Positions 1 to 3,842 of a stretch of DNA of 6,614 nucleotides are shown piece after piece. The first letter of the stretch is position 1, and each line of letters starts with the position of its first letter. The notes beneath the pieces were generated by a model. It did no database searches. It saw only the letters and a program-made list of their open reading frames with translations, and was not told the DNA's origin. A program made the position numbers and the translations under genes. The stretch is from assembly GCA_017987425.1 (NCBI GenBank), contig JAGNTT010000105.1, positions 1 to 6,614 on the forward strand, written 5' to 3'. Source of the stretch: Candidatus Omnitrophota bacterium. GTDB lineage: Bacteria > Omnitrophota > Gorgyraeia > Zapsychrales > Fredricksoniimonadaceae.

Positions 1-870
1 GCGCTGAAACTCGTAATACGCGGCCCAGAGATTTTTGTCGCAATCTTTGAGCTTGGGATGCCCGGTCAATTGGTTAAAAGTGACACCGGAATCCTCGGAC
101 CGGCGGCGGGCGTAATCCTCATAAAATTCGATCTGGCTCGCGACCGCTTCGAGGACAAGAGCATGAAAATTATCCAGCCGCGGAGGCGGCGCCAGCTTAT
201 TCAGACGATATAAAATCCCCTTCTGCCTATATTCAAAAAACTCATAGACGGCCGTATATTCTTTGGAAGGCCGCTCGGCGATCAGCGCGTCCTGCATATT
301 CAGACGGTTGACGATGCCGTCATTGACAATGTCCATCCAGGCATACATGTAATCGAGCTCCTGCGCATCGGTGACGGTGGCCTGCCCCGCCGGGAACGGA
401 TTCCACTGGCTGAAATCCCGGTCCGGCCAGTTGTTGGCCCCCACACTTTCCGCATGTTCCATAGTAAAAGATGTTTTGTAATTTGTTTCGGAATGATCCG
501 CCGGCTTCTTGTAAAAACTAAAAAGACCGAGCGCAATCCCCGTGAAAATCACAAATAGCCGGAATGAATCGATCTTGCGCTTAACGGGAAAAGACGGCGA
601 CGTTCCGGCATGTTCGAAGAAACGCTTAATCTTTTGGGCAATACCGGTATCAAGCCAGAAACCATGGCCGTTTGGACAGGAAGGAACATTTAAGTGAAAG
701 TATCTAATCTGTTTAACTACGAACGGCTTGCCGCATCGGGGACAGAATGTAGGTTTGTTGGGGTTTTGATCGACGACAGAAAGATCGCGCAGGATACTTT
801 CGATACCCGTCCGTTGACCGGTTTTAAGAGCCTGTTCAAGGGCGTCGATCTTTACTTTGTCAAACCACAT
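1..870 (-). CDS. Zinc-ribbon, single-pass membrane protein of unknown function (3' end off the window)
   Basis: An open frame of 290 codons runs from the ATG at 870 to the left edge without a stop, so the C-terminus is missing. A TAA lies two codons upstream of the ATG in frame, which fixes the start. Residues 43-74 form a zinc ribbon of the zf-TFIIB style: CPRC (C43, C46), then CPNGHGFWLD (C65, with H69 as the likely fourth ligand). A hydrophobic stretch at about 103-120 (FRLFVIFTGIALGLFSFY) follows a basic VKRK and looks like one transmembrane helix, so the ribbon is probably cytoplasmic and residues 121-290 outside. That outer part is rich in aromatic and charged residues (for example NNWPDRDFSQWNPFP, ELDYMYAWMD and FFEYRQKG) and matches no family I can name. 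No Shine-Dalgarno is visible. I cannot assign a function. The ribbon call is firm and the topology is inferred. Confidence 0.85.
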   Translation of the reverse strand, partial: MWFDKVKIDALEQALKTGQRTGIESILRDLSVVDQNPNKPTFCPRCGKPFVVKQIRYFHLNVPSCPNGHGFWLDTGIAQKIKRFFEHAGTSPSFPVKRKIDSFRLFVIFTGIALGLFSFYKKPADHSETNYKTSFTMEHAESVGANNWPDRDFSQWNPFPAGQATVTDAQELDYMYAWMDIVNDGIVNRLNMQDALIAERPSKEYTAVYEFFEYRQKGILYRLNKLAPPPRLDNFHALVLEAVASQIEFYEDYARRRSEDSGVTFNQLTGHPKLKDCDKNLWAAYYEFQR

Positions 871-904
871 TGTTTAAAAATATCATGCCGCTCTTGAAAT
901 TCAA
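871..904 (-). promoter_or_regulatory. Candidate leaderless promoter of the zinc-ribbon gene
   Basis: Reading the minus strand, TTGAAT (904-899), a 16-base spacer and TATTTT (882-877) are followed by six bases and then the ATG at 870. Transcription would begin at or beside the start codon. No Shine-Dalgarno precedes the ATG, which fits a leaderless message. The match is by eye and both boxes deviate from consensus. Confidence 0.35.
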
Positions 905-959
905 AACGAAATATACGAATCCTCTTATTTTAGGCAAGGATGACGACGACGGGCATCCT

Positions 960-985
960 CAATTGTGGCCCGCGGGCGACAATTG
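960..985. repeat. 26-base near-perfect palindrome
   Basis: The two arms are CAATTG at 960-965 and 980-985. The centre is the self-complementary GCCCGCGGGC at 968-977. Twelve of the thirteen symmetric pairs match; the only mismatch is 967/978. No T-run follows on either strand, so it does not look like an intrinsic terminator. It could be an operator for a dimeric regulator of the zinc-ribbon gene, which starts 90 bases away, or a hairpin between the two minus-strand units. The remaining intergenic sequence between 871 and 1106 shows no coding signal. Confidence 0.6.
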
Positions 986-1106
986 GCGCTAGATAGATCT
1001 TCCCGTGACACAATGAGCCGTCTCCGGAAAATCCGCTATTTGGGCACATTAATTTGACCGAGATTACGGCGTGCGTGGGGCCAGGGAGGAATGTCCAGGA
1101 AGTTGA

Positions 1107-1676
1107 TTAAATATCTTTGAGTATCTGTTTAAGCCTTGAAAGTTCTTTTTTGCCATACTCAAGGGTCAGTTGTTTAAGCAAAGGCATCTTCACCTTCTTT
1201 TTCTGCAAAGCCAGAACATGCTTTACGTCCTCAATATCCTGAGGCCCGCCGCCGTATATTTTCATGGCGATAAAATCTTCAACGCAGACGATCCTGATCT
1301 CCGCATCAAGAAAAGACGCTTTAACCGCCCTTTTAAAAAGGTCAGGGTTCATACCCCGGATTCCTGTCAAAAGATCAACACTATTCGAGAATTTATCCTG
1401 AATGTTGATCACACCACGCACCGGGTCAGAGATGTCGCCCTGCCTTAATTCAACTTTTAATCCCTCTTTTTTTAAAGATTCAAAGAAGCCGTCCAATTTC
1501 TCATTCTGGCCTTCAAAAGAAATCACAGCATCAGCATCCAGGCTGGCCCTCACATGACCATAAAATGAAGCGGCGAAAGCGCCGATAACGGCATATGGAA
1601 AATTCAATTTATTGAGCAGTTTGATGATTTTTAACAATAAGATCGTAGACTCGCCGGGGCCGTTGATTTTCATCAT
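1107..1676 (-). CDS. Nucleotidyltransferase-fold protein, AbiEii/MNT-like
   Basis: This 189-residue protein has the layout of small polymerase-beta-type nucleotidyltransferases related to AbiEii/MNT proteins. Residues 28-52 (YAVIGAFAASFYG, then R43-A-S-L-D47-A-D49) correspond to the usual GG...G-R-x-T-x-D-x-D motif with the two metal-binding aspartates, although the second Gly of the GG pair is Ala33 here. NSVDLLTG gives D101 as the likely third carboxylate. Residues 133-153 (VEDFIAMKIYGGGPQDIEDV is the core) match the family's C-terminal D-L-I-A-x-K...D-x-x-D element. The ATG at 1676 overlaps the stop of the upstream 62-residue gene as ATGA; a second ATG follows at once at 1673. Relatives act as toxins in abortive-infection modules or modify small molecules or RNA. 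The substrate here is unknown and the toxin role is inferred from family and gene order. Confidence 0.82.
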   Translation of the reverse strand: MMKINGPGESTILLLKIIKLLNKLNFPYAVIGAFAASFYGHVRASLDADAVISFEGQNEKLDGFFESLKKEGLKVELRQGDISDPVRGVINIQDKFSNSVDLLTGIRGMNPDLFKRAVKASFLDAEIRIVCVEDFIAMKIYGGGPQDIEDVKHVLALQKKKVKMPLLKQLTLEYGKKELSRLKQILKDI

Positions 1677-1861
1677 GAAGTGCGCTTGCGAAGGCGGGAT
1701 TTATTTTTGAGGGATGGAACTTGTGCTTTTTGTCCGGCTTGATAAAGCTTGTGGACCAAACGGGAATGGTTTAGAAAGGCCACAAGCCGTTGTTCCGGCG
1801 TCATTTTTTGATACATCTTGATCATCGCTTCGCGATTTTTCTTTAAAACATTGGAAATCAT
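1673..1861 (-). CDS. Small basic protein, partner of the nucleotidyltransferase
   Basis: This is a 62-residue protein. Residues 16-43 (starting MYQKMTPEQRLVAFLNHSRL) look alpha-helical, and the C-terminus (SLKNKSRLRKRTS) is strongly basic. The ATG at 1861 is the first possible start, since an in-frame TAG lies two codons upstream. Its TGA stop overlaps the ATG of the nucleotidyltransferase gene by four bases, so the two are almost certainly co-transcribed and translationally coupled. I have an impression that short proteins with an MTPEQRL...F.NHS core are often encoded before such nucleotidyltransferases, but I cannot name a family. A role as antitoxin, cofactor or nucleic-acid-binding partner is possible but unproven. 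No signal peptide or membrane segment is present. Confidence 0.7.
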   Translation of the reverse strand: MISNVLKKNREAMIKMYQKMTPEQRLVAFLNHSRLVHKLYQAGQKAQVPSLKNKSRLRKRTS

Positions 1862-1896
1862 GGTCTAAATATATCATACAAAACATACCCGTACAA
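1862..1896 (-). promoter_or_regulatory. Candidate leaderless promoter of the small-protein/nucleotidyltransferase operon
   Basis: On the minus strand TTGTAC (1896-1891), a 17-base spacer and TATATT (1873-1868) are followed by TAGACC and the ATG at 1861. The -10 box ends six bases before the start codon, the same spacing as at the zinc-ribbon gene, and no Shine-Dalgarno lies between. An overlapping TATGAT (1879-1874) is an alternative -10 with no matching -35 box. Confidence 0.4.
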
Positions 1897-1913
1897 CGCA
1901 CATTACTGGTTTT

Positions 1914-1920
1914 GGGGAGG
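1914..1920 (+). promoter_or_regulatory. Ribosome binding site of the transposase
   Basis: GGGGAGG stands four bases before the ATG at 1925 and supports that start. It contrasts with the two minus-strand genes to the left, which lack any Shine-Dalgarno. This fits the transposase being a more recent arrival. Confidence 0.6.
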
Positions 1921-1924
1921 CCTG

Positions 1925-2965
1925 ATGCCTTATTCCAACCGCTTGCTTAACGTCTTGTCCGAAATCTCCCACAGCGATTTGAAACGGCAGTTGGAATTCT
2001 TAAAAGCCGAAAATACAATCCTTCGTCAGCATTGTCTTCACAGGCACATTATCCTGACATTGCCGGAACGCCAAAAGCTCCTTAAATATGGACTGCCTTT
2101 GGGCGGTAAGATCAAACATCTCATAACCATTGTCCATTACTCGACGTTCCGGCGATGGCTACAGGAGTCACAGCAACCCAAGGCAAGCATCGCCCGACGC
2201 GGGCGGCCGCGCGTTCTGACCGCTCAACTGAGAGAGCTCATTGTTCACATGGCCAGGCATAATAAATGGGGCTATACGAAAATATTGGGCGAACTGAAGA
2301 AACTCGCCGTTAAAAGCCTCTCCCGCACTTCGGTCAAAAATATTCTGCGGGAATATGGCGTGGATGTCTATAAAGTGCGATCCGAAGACACCTGGGACCA
2401 ATATCTAAAAAGAACCTTCACCACGCTCTGGGCCTGCGACTTTTTTACCAAAGCCGTCTGGACACCTTTCGGGCGAAGGCTATATCATTGCCTGTTCTTT
2501 ATAAATATTCAAACACGCCAAGTCCATCTGGCAGGCATCACGCGCAGAGTCGACAAAAAGTGGCTCATGGAACAGATGGAAAAACTCAATTCAGTCTTCG
2601 ATCTCAAACAAGGCAAGGCCGCGCTCATCCGGGACAGGGACATCAGGTACTCTAAAGAATTTGATCAATTCTTTGCCGGCAAAGACATCGCCATCATGAA
2701 GATCCCGCCTCACTCGCCCAATCTTAATCCCTACGCCGAAAGCTGGGTTGCCACCCTCAAACGGGAATGTCTGGATCATTTTATGGTCATCGGCCAAGTC
2801 CATCTGGAATATCTGGTTAACGAGTTTGTGGATTATTACAATAAGCATCGCCCTCATGCCGGATTAGACCATGATCCGCCGGAAAAATCAGCTGTGAAAA
2901 TCGACGGCGACATCCACGCCCGGCCGATCCTGGGTGGATTGACGCATCATTACTATCGACAATAA
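1925..2965 (+). CDS. DDE transposase / integrase-core protein (IS481/IS3-like)
   Basis: This is a full-length 346-residue recombinase with no frameshift. Residues 19-36 form a short leucine-rich, coiled-coil-like start. Residues about 48-81 and 112-146 are helix-turn-helix-like (GYTKILGELK...SRTSVKNILREYG), separated by an AT-hook-like RRGRPR at 91-96. The catalytic core spans about 160-320: D172 in WACDFF, D237 in LIRDRDIRYSKEF, and E272 in SPNLNPYAESW, 35 positions after D237. The family tail RECLDH...HLEYLVNEFVDYYNKHRPHAGL is present at about 280-314. All three acidic residues are kept, so it could be active. I found no convincing terminal inverted repeats or target-site duplication close to the gene, so the element ends are undefined. 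It converges with the Rhs/lipoprotein operon and diverges from the nucleotidyltransferase operon. It could also be a single-copy, domesticated integrase-core gene. Confidence 0.93.
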   Translation: MPYSNRLLNVLSEISHSDLKRQLEFLKAENTILRQHCLHRHIILTLPERQKLLKYGLPLGGKIKHLITIVHYSTFRRWLQESQQPKASIARRGRPRVLTAQLRELIVHMARHNKWGYTKILGELKKLAVKSLSRTSVKNILREYGVDVYKVRSEDTWDQYLKRTFTTLWACDFFTKAVWTPFGRRLYHCLFFINIQTRQVHLAGITRRVDKKWLMEQMEKLNSVFDLKQGKAALIRDRDIRYSKEFDQFFAGKDIAIMKIPPHSPNLNPYAESWVATLKRECLDHFMVIGQVHLEYLVNEFVDYYNKHRPHAGLDHDPPEKSAVKIDGDIHARPILGGLTHHYYRQ

Positions 2966-3061
2966 GAAGATGCTGGTTAATTATTGCTAAAGAGGAAGAA
3001 GTGTGCCTGCCGAGAGTCTTAAGAAAAGAGTCGAGCGAGTTTTCCGTCCCAGAAAAAGAAA

Positions 3062-3087
3062 GGACGAAGTTTTTTCTTCCTTCGTCC
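3062..3087 (-). terminator. Probable intrinsic terminator for leftward transcription
   Basis: An 8-base perfect stem, GGACGAAG (3062-3069) with CTTCGTCC (3080-3087), encloses a 10-base loop. Read on the minus strand, the stem is followed directly by a T-rich run (TTTCTTTTTC). It would stop transcription coming from the Rhs/lipoprotein side. The plus-strand side has only a pyrimidine-rich, weaker tail. Confidence 0.5.
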
Positions 3088-3120
3088 CTCTTCACGCTTC
3101 CTTCTTAACAAGACTTAACA

Positions 3121-3189
3121 CGGTCTCAGTATTTTTTGTACCTCTCTGAAATCCTGCTTATTTTTTAAACTGATTTAGTGTACTCGCAG
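3121..3189. repeat. Imperfect direct repeat, copy 1
   Basis: This copy starts with CGGTCTCA and a TTTTTTGTACC block and ends with ACTCGCAG. It aligns over its whole length, with one short gap, to 3332-3403. In copy 2 the right part is the coding end of the lipoprotein gene; here that part is degenerate and is reached by a different upstream sequence. Confidence 0.6.
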
Positions 3190-3209
3190 CCTAAAAATCC
3201 ATTGGCCAT
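3165..3209 (-). other. 14-codon mini-ORF with perfect Shine-Dalgarno
   Basis: On the minus strand AAAGGAGG (3223-3216) is followed by six bases and an ATG at 3209, opening a 14-codon frame (MANGFLGCEYTKSV) that stops at 3165. The last eight codons lie in repeat copy 1. It is most simply read as the decapitated start of a lost gene fused to a repeated 3' flank, not as a functional gene. The signal itself is clear and the function is unknown. Confidence 0.3.
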
Positions 3210-3288
3210 CTCAAGCCTCCTTTGCTGGCTTGTTCTATCATCTTTTTATCGTACTTTCAAGTGGTCCAAAGGATGGGGGTAGGTCACA
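3207..3288 (-). mobile_element. Possible insertion-sequence end remnant (IS3-like)
   Basis: Read leftward from 3288, the sequence begins TGTGACCTACCCCC and then CTTTGGACCACTTG. This resembles the C-run plus TTTGGACC layout I associate with ends of some IS3-family elements. It continues through TTGAAA, a 17-base spacer and TAGAAC (a poor promoter) to AAAGGAGG and an ATG at 3209, as expected before a first transposase frame. No transposase coding sequence follows the first few codons. The call rests on visual resemblance only. Confidence 0.25.
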
Positions 3289-3311
3289 TTTTCGCTTTTC
3301 TCTTTTGAACA

Positions 3312-3349
3312 GAGACCGGCTTGGTTAGAACCGGTCTCATTGTTTTTTG
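3312..3349 (+). terminator. Intrinsic terminator between convergent genes
   Basis: A perfect 8-base stem, GAGACCGG (3312-3319) with CCGGTCTC (3331-3338), has an 11-base loop and is followed by ATTG and six T on the plus strand. It would stop rightward transcription from the transposase before it runs antisense into the lipoprotein and Rhs genes. The A-run on its right side may also help the leftward operon, but the leftward direction lacks a clean T-run. Confidence 0.6.
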
Positions 3350-3403
3350 TACCCCACTGGAAAACTTATTTTAATTTTTTGGGCGGAATTACTGCACTCG
3401 CAG
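3332..3403. repeat. Imperfect direct repeat, copy 2 (overlaps lipoprotein 3' end)
   Basis: This is the partner of 3121-3189. It covers the last 12 codons of the lipoprotein gene and the half-stem CCGGTCTC of the terminator. Shared blocks are CGGTCTCA, TTTTTTGTACC, an AT-rich middle and CACTCGCAG versus TACTCGCAG. Confidence 0.6.
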
Positions 3404-3842
3404 TCGACTTTACGATTGGAAGTTTAAGATCCAATATTTCCTCGACGTTTGTTGTTATTTTTGTCAATTTATCCTCTTTATCAAAATAAAAGCTAATAAC
3501 TCTATCGTATTTCTCATTGACTAAACCTTCTTCGTATCTTTTGAAATAATAATCAATATCTCGACCAATAATTTCACGATTCTCTTTGCGCATCATAACC
3601 TGATCATTTGTTGGTTTCCCTAGAATTTCTATTACTTTTTTCCGAGAATCCCCCAGATTAACCTTAACAACATTCACCAAGAAAGTTTTTCGCTTTTCTT
3701 CAGGAATGACATAGTAATAATCTTTTTCTCTAATATCATCCATATTATTCACTGTTTCCATTTGTGATTGATCCTGACTTGCGGCACAGGAAGAAACAAA
3801 AATCAAAATTATTATCACCATGAATGGAGAGATAATTTTCAT
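3366..3842 (-). CDS. Outer-envelope lipoprotein with BamE/SmpA-like region; candidate Rhs immunity protein
   Basis: This is a 158-residue protein. Residues 1-18 are a lipoprotein signal peptide ending in the lipobox V16-S-S-C19; Ala at +2 gives no inner-membrane retention signal, so an outer-membrane anchor is likely. Residues 61-78 (VNLGDSRKKVIEILGKPT) match the signature of the SmpA/OmlA/BamE fold, and 113-132 (DRVISFYFDKEDKLTKITTN) fit its following beta strands. It is unlikely to be housekeeping BamE, given the location and the long extra N-terminal part. Its ATG at 3842 overlaps the TGA of the Rhs gene (ATGA), with GGAGGGG just upstream, so it is translated together with the Rhs protein. 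Immediate downstream position, coupling and similar AT-richness are typical of immunity genes for Rhs toxins. Lipoprotein: firm. Immunity: inferred from context. It could instead assist export or surface display. Confidence 0.85.
   Translation of the reverse strand: MKIISPFMVIIILIFVSSCAASQDQSQMETVNNMDDIREKDYYYVIPEEKRKTFLVNVVKVNLGDSRKKVIEILGKPTNDQVMMRKENREIIGRDIDYYFKRYEEGLVNEKYDRVISFYFDKEDKLTKITTNVEEILDLKLPIVKSTASAVIPPKKLK

Larger units (their letters stand above)
2966..3365. other. Gene-poor convergent junction with hairpins and duplicated flank
   Basis: Between the transposase stop and the lipoprotein stop, no frame of convincing coding character is visible. The stretch holds a hairpin at 3062-3087, one copy of a direct repeat at 3121-3189, an insertion-sequence-like end with Shine-Dalgarno and mini-ORF at 3165-3288, and a terminator at 3312-3349. 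Bases 2966-3061 show only an A/G-rich run and no recognisable gene. Confidence 0.6.

Noticed and set aside
300..536. Minus-strand frame of 78 residues rich in Arg and Ser
   Set aside because: It lies inside the zinc-ribbon gene in another frame; the longer frame has coherent protein character and runs through the whole region.
937..959. Small inverted repeat AGGATG...CATCCT
   Set aside because: Only six paired bases around an 11-base loop and no T-run; not distinguishable from chance.
1040..1065. GGGCACATTAATTTGACC segment that vaguely recalls an insertion-sequence end
   Set aside because: No matching partner repeat or coding remnant found nearby. It shares GCACATTA with 1898-1905 upstream of the transposase, but in the same orientation and too short to be an inverted terminal repeat.
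2817..3095. Minus-strand frame of 92 residues over the transposase end and junction
   Set aside because: Mostly antisense to the transposase, crosses a hairpin, and has no start signal or family resemblance.
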